A stretch of 64,000 bases of DNA from CAYJEQ01 sp964371155 (GCA_964371155.1 CAYJLI010000001.1:89134-153133), one strand, 5' to 3'; shown: positions 54,281-63,227, numbered from the stretch's first letter. Made by a program: numbers and translations. Notes: generated by a model not told the origin, from the letters alone.

Positions 54281-55759
54281 ATGCAGCAATATATAAAGAT
54301 TAATTCAAAAGATAATGTAGCAGTGGCACTATTAGACCTTCCATCGGGATTTAAAGCAGACATAGAGGGCGATATAGTATCGCTCAAAGAAGATATTGCA
54401 AGGGGGCATAAGTTTTCGCTTAAAGATATAGCTAAAGGCGAAGCTGTAATTAAATATGGTGCTCCTATTGGATATGCGCTAAACGATGTTGAAAGCGGAC
54501 GCCATCTACATACACACAATCTAAAAACAACCCTTTCCGATGTTATATCTTATAAATACGAAAAATCTTCTGATGCACTGCCAAATACTGAACCTAAAAC
54601 CTTTATGGGTTATAGGAGAGCGGATGGCAAAGTGGGCGTGAGAAATGAAATTTGGGTAATACCGACTGTTGGCTGTGTAAACAATGTAGCTCAACAAATT
54701 GCCACCATGGCAAAGAGTATGGTCTCACAAAATGTGGATGATGTTGTTGCATTCCCCCACCCTTATGGATGTTCCCAAATGGGTGACGATCAAGAGCACA
54801 CACGAATTATCCTTGCAGATTTAATAAATCACCCAAATGCGGCCGCCGTGCTCGTGCTTGGGCTTGGATGTGAAAACTCCGATATAGAAGTTCTAAAAAA
54901 ATATATGGGCGAGTATGACACTAACAGGGTTAAATTTATTGTTGCACAGGATCATGAAGACGAAATTGAAGCCTCGCTTAAAGAAATAGAGGCATTAAAT
55001 AAATATGCCGAGGGCTTTCAGAGAGAGAGTCTCCCCTCAAGCGAGCTAATTATAGGGCTTAAATGCGGTGGCTCCGATGGACTTTCGGGAATTACTGCAA
55101 ATCCCACAGTCGGCGCTTTCTCCGATATGCTAATTGCAGGCGGTGGCACCACAATTTTAACTGAAGTCCCAGAAATGTTTGGAGCGGAAACACTCCTTAT
55201 GAATCGCTGTAAAGATGAGCAAACATTTAATAAGACAGTAAAGCTAATAAACGACTTTAAAGATTACTTTTTAGCTCATAATCAAGTAATATATGAAAAT
55301 CCTTCCCCCGGAAATAAAAAAGGTGGTATCTCCACCCTCGAAGATAAATCGCTTGGTTGCACACAGAAATCAGGTATTGCGGAAGTAGTAGATGTGCTAC
55401 CATATGGCGGTACAGTAAAAGAGCGTGGTTTAAATCTACTCTCATCTCCCGGCAATGATTTAGTAGCTGCAACCGCACTTGCTGCTGCAGGTGCTCATAT
55501 TGTATTATTCACCACTGGCAGGGGCACACCGTTTGCCTCGCCCGTGCCCACTGTTAAAATCTCTTCAAATACCCCACTCAGCCAAAAGAAAAACAACTGG
55601 ATTGATTTTAACTGCGGAACTGTTATTGAAAATAGCAAAGATGGCGGACCTGAAGAGCTATTTGACTATGTTTTGAGTGTTGCTTCCGGCGAAAAGGTAA
55701 AAACTGAAAAAATGGGATATCACGACATGGCAATATTCAAGCAAGGCGTTACCCTTTAA
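54281..55759 (+). CDS. uxaA: altronate dehydratase
   Basis: Dehydrates D-altronate to 2-keto-3-deoxygluconate. The 492-residue protein has the N-terminal SAF domain (about 1-95; INSKDNVAVALLDL, and HLHTHNL), and the large C-terminal domain with MGYRRADGKVGVRNEIWVIPTVGCVNN (pieces GYRRADGKVGVRNE, VIPTVGCVN), FPHPYGCSQMGDD, LKCGGSDGLSGITANP and FTTGRGTPFASPVPTVKISSN (piece TTGRGTPFASPVPT). It is first of the plus-strand uronate operon. Confidence 0.95.
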   Translation: MQQYIKINSKDNVAVALLDLPSGFKADIEGDIVSLKEDIARGHKFSLKDIAKGEAVIKYGAPIGYALNDVESGRHLHTHNLKTTLSDVISYKYEKSSDALPNTEPKTFMGYRRADGKVGVRNEIWVIPTVGCVNNVAQQIATMAKSMVSQNVDDVVAFPHPYGCSQMGDDQEHTRIILADLINHPNAAAVLVLGLGCENSDIEVLKKYMGEYDTNRVKFIVAQDHEDEIEASLKEIEALNKYAEGFQRESLPSSELIIGLKCGGSDGLSGITANPTVGAFSDMLIAGGGTTILTEVPEMFGAETLLMNRCKDEQTFNKTVKLINDFKDYFLAHNQVIYENPSPGNKKGGISTLEDKSLGCTQKSGIAEVVDVLPYGGTVKERGLNLLSSPGNDLVAATALAAAGAHIVLFTTGRGTPFASPVPTVKISSNTPLSQKKNNWIDFNCGTVIENSKDGGPEELFDYVLSVASGEKVKTEKMGYHDMAIFKQGVTL

Positions 55760-55796
55760 AAGATTGCTAAAATCTAAAATACTTGGAGGAGAAAAG

Positions 55797-57281
55797 ATGA
55801 AAAAATTATCTTATAAAACACTTGATGAACTTTCATATGACGGTTACCTATTAAAAGATGCCCCCGAGCGCATACTTCAGTTTGGCGAGGGCAATTTTAT
55901 GCGTGGATTTGTGGACTATTTTGTGGATGTAATGAATGAAAAAGTAGGTTTTAATTCAAAAATAGTAGTCTGCCAACCAATTGAAAATGGTCTTTCTGAA
56001 ATGATAAATGAGCAAGACTCCCTCTACACCCTCTATCTCAGGGGTAGACTAAATGGCGAAAAGGTAAATCAAAAGAGGGTTATTTCCTCACTCAGCAGAT
56101 GCATAAATCCATATAAGGAATATAATAAACTTATGGAATGTGCTAAAAATGCAGACCTTCGCTTCATCACCTGCAACACCACCGAATCTGGGATAGTTCT
56201 TGATGCAGATTGCCGCTTAGAGGACACTCCTCCCAAAAGCTTTCCTGCAAAACTTACTCAGTTTCTATATGAGAGATTTAATTCATTTGAAAATGCAAAG
56301 GGGTTTGTTATTCTCTCCTGTGAGCTAATAGATAATAACGGTAAAGAGCTTCAGAAATGTGTAAACGAATATGCAAAGCTATGGCAATTACCAGAAGCTT
56401 TTATAGATTGGCTAACAGCCGAAAATATATTCTGCTCCACACTTGTTGACCGCATTGTGACAGGATATCCTCGAAGCGAAGCGGATGCACTCTGTGAAGA
56501 GCTTGGCTACAAAGACGATTTGATTGACACCGCAGAGATATTCGGATTTTGGGCAATAGAAGGCCCCGCCTCCCTTGCAAATGAACTTCCATTTAAGGAA
56601 GCTAACCTACCCGTGGTTATCACAGAGGACTCTGCTCCTTATAAGCAACGCAAAGTGCGCATACTAAACGGTGCACATACTTCAATGGTGCTGGGCGCTT
56701 ATCTCGCAGGACAGAACATTGTGCGTGAGGCTATGCAGGATGATGTGATCAGAAGTTTTATGAATAAAACAATAGCCGAAGAAATTATCCCCACTCTCAC
56801 ACTACCTAAAGATGAGCTTGAGGAATTCGCCGCTTCGGTAGTGGATAGGTTTGATAATCCGTTCATTGATCATGAGCTGCTTGCTATATCACTGAACTCT
56901 ACTTCAAAATGGAAAGCAAGGGTGATGCCTTCACTAAAGGCTTATATAGCAAAATATGATAAATTACCCGAATGCATTGTGGCTTCTTTCGCCTTTTATA
57001 TCGCTTTCTTCAGTGGTACTAAGCTTGCCGATAATGCCCTTATAGGCAAAAGGGGTGATGAGCAGTATAAGATACTTGATGATATGGATGTGCTCGAGTT
57101 CTATTATGCAAACAAAGATGCAAGTAGCAGTGAGCTCGTATCCAAAGTATGCAGTAACATCGATTTTTGGGGCGAAGACCTAAATAAGATAAATGGATTT
57201 AGTGAAATGGTTCTTAAATATCTCGATTTAATAAAATCGGATGGTGCATATGCTGTAATGGAAAAATGCATTAAAAAATAA
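55797..57281 (+). CDS. uxaB: tagaturonate reductase (altronate oxidoreductase)
   Basis: NADH-dependent reduction of D-tagaturonate to D-altronate. A 494-residue mannitol dehydrogenase-family protein. The N-terminal Rossmann motif reads LQFGEGNFMRGFVDYF; TTESGIV and CELIDNNGKEL follow. The catalytic helix contains KVRILNGAHTSMVLGAYLAG (piece RILNGAHTSM). FVDRI-type STLVDRIVTGYPR is present. The start at 55797 (MKKLSYKTL) has a GGAGGAG site. It is 37 bp after uxaA. Confidence 0.93.
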   Translation: MKKLSYKTLDELSYDGYLLKDAPERILQFGEGNFMRGFVDYFVDVMNEKVGFNSKIVVCQPIENGLSEMINEQDSLYTLYLRGRLNGEKVNQKRVISSLSRCINPYKEYNKLMECAKNADLRFITCNTTESGIVLDADCRLEDTPPKSFPAKLTQFLYERFNSFENAKGFVILSCELIDNNGKELQKCVNEYAKLWQLPEAFIDWLTAENIFCSTLVDRIVTGYPRSEADALCEELGYKDDLIDTAEIFGFWAIEGPASLANELPFKEANLPVVITEDSAPYKQRKVRILNGAHTSMVLGAYLAGQNIVREAMQDDVIRSFMNKTIAEEIIPTLTLPKDELEEFAASVVDRFDNPFIDHELLAISLNSTSKWKARVMPSLKAYIAKYDKLPECIVASFAFYIAFFSGTKLADNALIGKRGDEQYKILDDMDVLEFYYANKDASSSELVSKVCSNIDFWGEDLNKINGFSEMVLKYLDLIKSDGAYAVMEKCIKK

Positions 57282-57357
57282 TGTATGGACAAATAATCAA
57301 ATACTATTTATAATGATATTGGATTACTATTATACAATAAAATTAAGGGGTGTTTTT

Positions 57358-58269
57358 TTGAAGATTGCTGTACTTGGAGCAGGCGCAATGGGCATGCTCA
57401 TAGGGGGATTTCTCTCCCGCAAACACGATGTATATCTGATTGATGTGGATGCAAATAGAACTGACTACATCAATAAAAACGGTGTGACAATTGTAGAAAA
57501 TGATGGAAGCAAAATACTTGTACATCCAAAGGCAACTACTAATTCCGCCGAAGTTGGCGAAGTCGATGTTGTGATTATATTTGTAAAGGCGCTATTTTCT
57601 AAGATGGCACTTGAGTCGAACAAATCACTGATTGGTAAAAACACATATCTTTTAACATTCCAAAACGGGGCAACTCATGAAGATGTTCTGTGCCAGTTTG
57701 CGGCTAAGGATAGAGTAATAATCGGAGCTACAAATCACAACGCCTCCATAAATGACGACCTCACAGTAAGACATGGCGGAAGCGGTAAGTCCTACATGGG
57801 ACTTTTCAGTGGAAAGAGCGAAGACATTGCTTGGATTGCAGATGGATTTACAGAAGGTGGAGTAGAAAGCGAAGCGCAGGATAATATGCGAAAGCTAATT
57901 TGGTCCAAGCTGTTTGTAAACTGCTCTATAAGCGCTCTAACTGCCGCTTTACAGGTGGAAATGGGCTATATGGAGACCAATTCACATGCTAAAGTTTTAA
58001 TGCAGACACTTGTTTCAGAAGCTGTTGCTGTTGCTAACGCTGAAGGATTTGGATTTGATGAAGCCGAAATACAGGAAAATGTCCATAAGGTAGTACTGGG
58101 TGCACCACATGGTATCACCTCCATATATGCCGACATAAGAGATGGCAGAAAAACTGAAGTGGACACTATTAGCGGAGCAGTAGTAAAAGCTGGGAAAGAT
58201 ATTGGTGTAGCCACTCCGAGCCATGAGTTTATAGTAAATATGATTCATGCTATTGAAGGTAAAAAGTAA
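57358..58269 (+). CDS. ketopantoate reductase (PanE/ApbA) family protein
   Basis: A 303-residue NAD(P)-dependent 2-oxoacid reductase-like protein. KIAVLGAGAMGMLIGGFLS is the dinucleotide motif; VIIFVKALFSK, TFQNGATHED, LIWSKLFVNCSISALTA (catalytic Lys in WSKL) and the C-terminal TSIYADIRDGRKTEVDTISGAVV (pieces SIYADIRDGRKTEVD) are family features. It starts at TTG (AGGGGTG upstream). Its place in the uronate operon suggests reduction of a 2-keto acid made there rather than pantothenate synthesis; the true substrate is unknown. Confidence 0.85.
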   Translation: MKIAVLGAGAMGMLIGGFLSRKHDVYLIDVDANRTDYINKNGVTIVENDGSKILVHPKATTNSAEVGEVDVVIIFVKALFSKMALESNKSLIGKNTYLLTFQNGATHEDVLCQFAAKDRVIIGATNHNASINDDLTVRHGGSGKSYMGLFSGKSEDIAWIADGFTEGGVESEAQDNMRKLIWSKLFVNCSISALTAALQVEMGYMETNSHAKVLMQTLVSEAVAVANAEGFGFDEAEIQENVHKVVLGAPHGITSIYADIRDGRKTEVDTISGAVVKAGKDIGVATPSHEFIVNMIHAIEGKK

Positions 58270-58352
58270 GTTTAAAGCATATTTTTAGTAGTAGAAAATA
58301 AGATGAAACAAAATTAAGCTTTTAAAGCTAAATGAATAAAAGGAGAATTATT

Positions 58353-59039
58353 ATGAGCGTAGAAATGCTTGGCAACCTAAGAGTTGTAGACCTAACAAAA
58401 ATTTTAGACCCTAAAACTGAAAGCAGAAGATGTCACCTAACAAGATTTAACACAGGTGGCCCAATCCCCGACTTTCACACTGTAATGGATTTAACCAGCC
58501 ATTTAGGTACACATGTTGAGTGCCCATATCATCACCACGATGATTGGACAGATGTGCAAGGGCTTCCCCTTACCACATTTATGGGTCGTGCACTTTATGT
58601 TAAATTCGAGCATGTTGCACCATACACACATATTATGCCAGCTGATTTAGATAAAGTTATTGGCGATCGTGTTAAAGAAGGCGACATAATCATTTTAGAC
58701 TCCCAGTACCAAATACCACCTTTCACAGAGCTCACAAACACAGAAGCAGACCAAAGACTTCTAATCTGCCGTGAAGCTGCTGAGTGGTTTAGAGATAAAA
58801 AAGTTAAATGTGTTGGCTTTGGTGATGGTGTTTCCATCGAAAACAATAATTTCGATGTATGCGCTTTCCACGATGTACTTATGGAAGAAGATATTGTATT
58901 CATTGAAGTTTTATGCAATCTTGATAAACTTACAACAGATACTTTCTTCATGTCCTACACCCCACTTCCAATCGTTGGACTCGACTCTTGCCCTGTGCGT
59001 GCCTATGCAATAGAAGGCCTACCAGGTTTCACAAGATAA
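58353..59039 (+). CDS. cyclase family metal-dependent hydrolase
   Basis: A 228-residue protein of the kynurenine formamidase/isatin hydrolase (cyclase) superfamily. The metal site is SHLGTHVECPYH (His50, His54, Glu56, His60); the usual motif HxGTHxDxPxH has Asp where Glu56 is seen. DLTKIL near the start and GDIIILDSQY (beta core) are typical. AAAGGAG precedes the ATG. It may hydrolyse a lactone or amide related to uronate use, but nothing in the sequence fixes the substrate. Confidence 0.82.
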   Translation: MSVEMLGNLRVVDLTKILDPKTESRRCHLTRFNTGGPIPDFHTVMDLTSHLGTHVECPYHHHDDWTDVQGLPLTTFMGRALYVKFEHVAPYTHIMPADLDKVIGDRVKEGDIIILDSQYQIPPFTELTNTEADQRLLICREAAEWFRDKKVKCVGFGDGVSIENNNFDVCAFHDVLMEEDIVFIEVLCNLDKLTTDTFFMSYTPLPIVGLDSCPVRAYAIEGLPGFTR

Positions 59040-59071
59040 TATATCTCAATTAACTTAACCGAGAGGAACTT

Positions 59072-59542
59072 ATGATGATTTATTCTAATATTGATAATGA
59101 TGTTAAATTACCAAACTACCCAAAGGTGTTGGCAGAGGCTATCAGCTATCTAAAAAACACTGATTTTGGTACAATGGAAGATGGCACATACGAAATAAAA
59201 GGCGAGGATATGTATGCTAAGCTTTTCGTTGCAGAAACAGCGCATATTTCCGAGAGACGCCCTGAGTCCCATGAAAAATTTATCGATGTACAGTTTACTA
59301 TTTCAGGTAACGAGTGCATTGGTGTAACCAATTTTTTAGATGAATATGAAGTTGATGAAAGAATTGATGAAGAAGACCTCATCTTCTATAAAGCAGTAAA
59401 AAATGAAGCCCTTGTAGAGATGTATCCTGGTTGCTTCTGTGTATTATTCCCAGACGATATTCACAGACCACTCGTAGCAAAATCAGAGCCTAATAAATTG
59501 CGTAAAGTTGTAATAAAAATCAGCACTGCACTACTGGACTAA
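59072..59542 (+). CDS. YhcH/YjgK/YiaL (TabA) family sugar-associated protein
   Basis: A 156-residue cupin-like protein. HEKFIDVQFTISGNE and FCVLFPDDIHRPLV carry the conserved His and acidic ligands, and YEIKGEDMYAKLF is the N-terminal family segment. Members (E. coli YhcH, YiaL, TabA) occur in sialic acid, uronate and keto-sugar operons and are thought to be sugar isomerases or mutarotases. Last gene of the uxaA operon, followed by a terminator. Confidence 0.88.
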   Translation: MMIYSNIDNDVKLPNYPKVLAEAISYLKNTDFGTMEDGTYEIKGEDMYAKLFVAETAHISERRPESHEKFIDVQFTISGNECIGVTNFLDEYEVDERIDEEDLIFYKAVKNEALVEMYPGCFCVLFPDDIHRPLVAKSEPNKLRKVVIKISTALLD

Positions 59543-59591
59543 TTATAATAGGATATGAACACTCCATAAAATTTGCAGATAGTTTTTTCAG

Positions 59592-59625
59592 CTAAGAGGC
59601 AGTCGCTTATGCGACTGCCTCTTAG
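59592..59625 (+). terminator. terminator of the uxaA operon
   Basis: A 15-bp perfect stem (59592-59606 with 59611-59625), loop TTAT, then TTTTAAATTATT. Confidence 0.85.
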
Positions 59626-59657
59626 TTTTAAATTATTCTTTTAAGATTTTTAAATAT

Positions 59658-59699
59658 AAAATAGGGGTCATCCGCCATAGGCAGATGACCCCATTTTAT
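59658..59699 (-). terminator. terminator of the lyase-BCCT operon
   Basis: GGGGTCATC (59664-59672) pairs with GATGACCCC (59684-59692); the centre is CGCCATAGGC. A/T-rich ends supply a T-run on the minus strand, 18 bp past the transporter stop. Confidence 0.75.
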
Positions 59700-59716
59700 A
59701 TTATTATAATTTTAGC

Positions 59717-61330
59717 TTAGTTAGCGCCGATATCCTGATCTAAGTTAACCATTTCAGGGTCGTACTCAGCAGTTTCAGGGCACTCAGCGATATTGTATTT
59801 TTCGTTGTACTTCATCATCTTGTACACAGAATATGTCTGGAATGCACAGAGGATTAGAAGTGGGCCTGTTGTAGCAATTACAAGCTGTTTTGTAGCATCT
59901 ATACCGCTGATTTCGCCTGTTGTTGAAGCGGAAACGATATTGATGAAAGCAAGTGAGGACATAACAAGTGCCCAGAAGATTTTTAGTTTGTTTGGAGGTT
60001 CTGCACCTACATCTTCGCTCATGTCGCAAGACATCGCAGAGATTGTAGTTGTCATTGAGTCACAAAGTGTTACAACGGATAGACCAGCAACTAAGATGAA
60101 TACGAAGCTAAATACAAATCCGAGTGGGAAGTGTTCAAAGAAGATGAATACAGAAGCTTCTGCGCCAAGCTCTTGGATACCTGCCCAAAGGTCAACACCT
60201 TTTTTAAGTTGTAGATTATATGCAGCTGAACCAAATACACCAAACCATAGGAAGTTAAATGCCGCAGGAACTGCGAAGTTAACAGTTACAAACTCTCTAA
60301 GACTTCTACCTCTTGCGATTTTACCGAGGAACATCCCCATCATTGGGCCATATCCTACCGACCATGCGTAGTAGATAACTGTCCACCACTGTGGCCATAA
60401 TTCGCCATCAACACTACTTAAGTATGTAGCATTTGTGAAGAAGTTGTCCATTGCAAATCCGAAGCCTTCCCATGTCATAGAAAGGATGAATGATGTGCCG
60501 CCAAATAGGAATACAAACACCATGAAGAATCCAAATATTTTAGCATTAAGATCAGAAAGAATTCTTACACCCTTTGCGATACCTGTGTAACTTGAAACCA
60601 TGAATAGTACAACAACAGCAATAAGAATTATAGCTCTTGTCATATTTGTTGCAGGAATTCCAAACAGGTAATTTAGACCTGCCGCAAGCTGTGTAGCGAT
60701 AACACCAAGTACAGCGGATACACCACCAGCGATACCGAATAGGCAGATAAGGTCGATAATATTACCGCCAACGCCTCTTACTCTTTTACCGAATACAGGG
60801 TATAGAGTGGAGCTTACTGTGTATTCAAGCTTCATGTTGTAACAAGCATAACCTACTGCAATACCACAAATTGTGTAGAATACATAGTAAGGAATTGCCC
60901 AGTGGAACATTGTAACACCAAGACCTGCAATAGCCGCCTCTTCTGTGAATGGCTCAAGGCCCATCCATGGAACAGGGTTTGCAAGGTGGCTTAGTGGCTC
61001 TGCGATACCCCAGAAAACAACACCTGAAGCGATACCGCCGCAGAGTGCGATAACTGTCCAAGCCCATTTGCTTAGGATTGGTTTTGCATCTTTACCACCG
61101 AGGATGATGTCGCCCTTTTTAGAGAAGCCTATATAGAGGCAAAGTACAAGCATTGCAAGTGTTACAACACCGAATAGCCACCCAAGCCATTTCATTGTAA
61201 ATCCAACGATTGCTGTTTCTGCATTATAAAATCCTTCAGGGGAAACAAGTCCGAGTACAATTGCTGCTAAGAATAGTGCTGCCGCTGGATAAATAATTAC
61301 CGGTTTCATTTTTTGTGTACGTTTTTCCAT
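59717..61330 (-). CDS. BCCT family betaine/choline/carnitine-type transporter
   Basis: A 537-residue secondary transporter with twelve predicted helices. Family features: ASGVVFWGIAEPLSHL, TM4 MFHWAIPYYVFY (141-152; Trp144, Tyr152), and TM8 plus loop WWTVIYYAWSVGYGPMMGMF (pieces TVIYYAWSVGYGP, then GKIARGRSLREF). In BetP the TM8 aromatic box is Trp-rich (YWAWWISW); here it reads YYAWSVGY (320-327), with only Trp323 kept. The substrate is thus a quaternary-ammonium or related compound, but perhaps not glycine betaine. It is 197 bp after the MIO-less lyase, same strand; the gap has no clear promoter or terminator. Confidence 0.92.
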   Translation of the reverse strand: MEKRTQKMKPVIIYPAAALFLAAIVLGLVSPEGFYNAETAIVGFTMKWLGWLFGVVTLAMLVLCLYIGFSKKGDIILGGKDAKPILSKWAWTVIALCGGIASGVVFWGIAEPLSHLANPVPWMGLEPFTEEAAIAGLGVTMFHWAIPYYVFYTICGIAVGYACYNMKLEYTVSSTLYPVFGKRVRGVGGNIIDLICLFGIAGGVSAVLGVIATQLAAGLNYLFGIPATNMTRAIILIAVVVLFMVSSYTGIAKGVRILSDLNAKIFGFFMVFVFLFGGTSFILSMTWEGFGFAMDNFFTNATYLSSVDGELWPQWWTVIYYAWSVGYGPMMGMFLGKIARGRSLREFVTVNFAVPAAFNFLWFGVFGSAAYNLQLKKGVDLWAGIQELGAEASVFIFFEHFPLGFVFSFVFILVAGLSVVTLCDSMTTTISAMSCDMSEDVGAEPPNKLKIFWALVMSSLAFINIVSASTTGEISGIDATKQLVIATTGPLLILCAFQTYSVYKMMKYNEKYNIAECPETAEYDPEMVNLDQDIGAN

Positions 61331-61527
61331 AATTACGCTCCTTAAACTATTTTTTTGATGGTGTTTAAGTTAAATGCTAAAAATCTTACTAAGTCAATTA
61401 AATTCCCTCTAAAGTTAACTCAATAATTTTCTTCACATTAAACTATATAAGCCACCTTTATCTAAAAATTCATATTATAGTTAATCACTGCATATCTGTG
61501 CATACTCACAGCTAAGCTCCATATTAA

Positions 61528-63042
61528 CTATTCTACAAATTCATTTAGAACACCGTTTTTAACAAGATTGTATGCATTTGCTATGTCTATACTGATGTTT
61601 CTATCTTTATCATAGAATGGAACTTCTTTTCTTGAAACTTCATAAACTTTCTTTGTATCCACACCCAGTGCAAATTCGCCTTCTTTCATCCTGCGGATGT
61701 CGATAGCTTGCATTGCATGGATTAGCTCAATAGCGGACATATATCTGAGATTATCAACCATTTTGCTTACCTTTTCAGCTGTGAATGGTAAAAAGCTTGC
61801 ATGGTCTTCTATATTACCTGCGATTGAGTAGCAGTCCATGGAATTAGGGTTTAGAAGATGTCTATTTTCAGCGTCGATAGCCGAGAATGTTTTTTGTATT
61901 GTGCTGTATGCAATTACTTTTTCTTCATCTGGGCTTAAGAAGCGTGTTAGATGTGTAAATGCAGGGTCTGTGATTCTTATCATGCGATACGCTATTACTC
62001 TGGATAGATGCCCCAGTGCAAGTGCGATCATTTCCATACCAACGGATAGTGAGGTAACCTCAAAATTACAGCTTACATATGTTTTGCCGTCTTTTAGCAG
62101 TATGCAAGGGTTGTCATCTGTGGTGTTCATCTGAATATGTAGTAATTTTTTCACATAGTTCATTGAGTCTAAAACAGAACCATTTATCGAGAAACCACCT
62201 CTAAAGCTAAGTGGATCTTGAAGATGGCGTGTTGGGTGTGGTGTATGCAGATAGCTTCCAACAAGATGATTTCTGCATCTTCTCGCCATTTCGATTTGAC
62301 CTTCAAGCTCTCTTGTTTCATTTACATCGGCATTGATTGGATCGATAACACCGTTTAATCCTTCCCATGCGAGGCAATAAATTAGGTTTGAAACATTTAG
62401 ATATTCTTCAAGTTCCATTACAGCTATTGCAGCAAAAGCCGCACCCTGTGCATTGGAGGAAACTATGCTTAGACCATCCTTAGGGCCAAGTTTTGGAGGA
62501 ATTAGGTTTTCCCTTTTCATAGCTTCGCCTGCATTTATGATTTCGCCTTTATACTCTACATCTGCCTCACCCATGAATGCCAAACCGATTAGGGAAAGTG
62601 TTGTAATATCGCCTTCCCCGATTGAGCCTCTTTTATGAACTCTTGGGTGAATTCCTCTATTCAAAAATTCTTTGTAAAGTCCGATTATTTCAGTACCAAT
62701 ACCACAGCTTCCGCAAAGAGCAGTATTTAGCCTTATAACCATCATAGCTCTAACTTCTTCTATTGTACAATAGGGAGCTACGCCTAAGGAATGACAGTTG
62801 AGCATATTTCTGTTGTACTGCTCAAAATAATCTGCATCAAATTCTTTATCCTTATTCCAGCCCACACCTCTATTTAATCCATAAACAGGTTTTCCCTCAG
62901 CTGCCATATCAAAAAGAACTTGTCTTGCCGCTTTTGCTCTTTCTACCGCTTCTGGGTCAAGCTCAATTTTTTCACCGTCATACGCAATTCTTCTAAGAGT
63001 TGGTAGGTCGAGATTTTTGCCATTTAGAATAATCTTCTCCAT
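61528..63042 (-). CDS. MIO-less aromatic amino-acid lyase family protein, candidate betaine (trimethylamine) lyase
   Basis: A 504-residue homologue of histidine ammonia-lyase over its full length. It keeps the active-site Tyr54 (PVYGLNRGVG), LQDPLSFRG, TDDNPCILL and the NIEDH motif (Glu in place as in histidase QEDH). The MIO-forming Ala-Ser-Gly is replaced by Gly142-Glu143-Gly144 (GSIGEGDITTLS), so MIO cannot form, and NGT is replaced by SNAQ. Known MIO-less relatives include ergothionase, which removes trimethylamine from ergothioneine. The downstream BCCT transporter fits a trimethylated substrate. The start at 63042 has AAAGGAG upstream. The exact substrate is inferred, not shown. Confidence 0.75.
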   Translation of the reverse strand: MEKIILNGKNLDLPTLRRIAYDGEKIELDPEAVERAKAARQVLFDMAAEGKPVYGLNRGVGWNKDKEFDADYFEQYNRNMLNCHSLGVAPYCTIEEVRAMMVIRLNTALCGSCGIGTEIIGLYKEFLNRGIHPRVHKRGSIGEGDITTLSLIGLAFMGEADVEYKGEIINAGEAMKRENLIPPKLGPKDGLSIVSSNAQGAAFAAIAVMELEEYLNVSNLIYCLAWEGLNGVIDPINADVNETRELEGQIEMARRCRNHLVGSYLHTPHPTRHLQDPLSFRGGFSINGSVLDSMNYVKKLLHIQMNTTDDNPCILLKDGKTYVSCNFEVTSLSVGMEMIALALGHLSRVIAYRMIRITDPAFTHLTRFLSPDEEKVIAYSTIQKTFSAIDAENRHLLNPNSMDCYSIAGNIEDHASFLPFTAEKVSKMVDNLRYMSAIELIHAMQAIDIRRMKEGEFALGVDTKKVYEVSRKEVPFYDKDRNISIDIANAYNLVKNGVLNEFVE

Positions 63043-63079
63043 CTTGTTACTCCTTTTTATGCTTTTAGCAATATTTAAG

Positions 63080-63117
63080 ATGTACACAACTTGCACACCT
63101 TATCGCATATTATATCA
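63080..63117 (-). promoter_or_regulatory. lyase-BCCT operon promoter with GntR-like operator
   Basis: On the minus strand TGATATAAT is an extended -10 box (63109-63117; TATAAT 63109-63114); no good -35 was found. ATGTACACAA (63080-63089, plus strand) in the leader matches the 10-bp motif ATGTATACAA of the hutH locus at nine positions. It may be a site of the same GntR regulator. Confidence 0.45.
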
Positions 63118-63227
63118 TATTTTAATTTCTTTGTACTCAAAATATACTTTTTTTAACTTTTTTTGTATTATAAAACAAAAATAAATTATAAATTTATACA
63201 CATCTTATTAAAAACTTCAGTATGTTA

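Noticed and set aside
61528..63042. Annotating the second lyase as a functional histidine ammonia-lyase (hutH)
   Set aside because: The Ala-Ser-Gly triad is absent (Gly-Glu-Gly), so the MIO cofactor needed for histidase cannot form.
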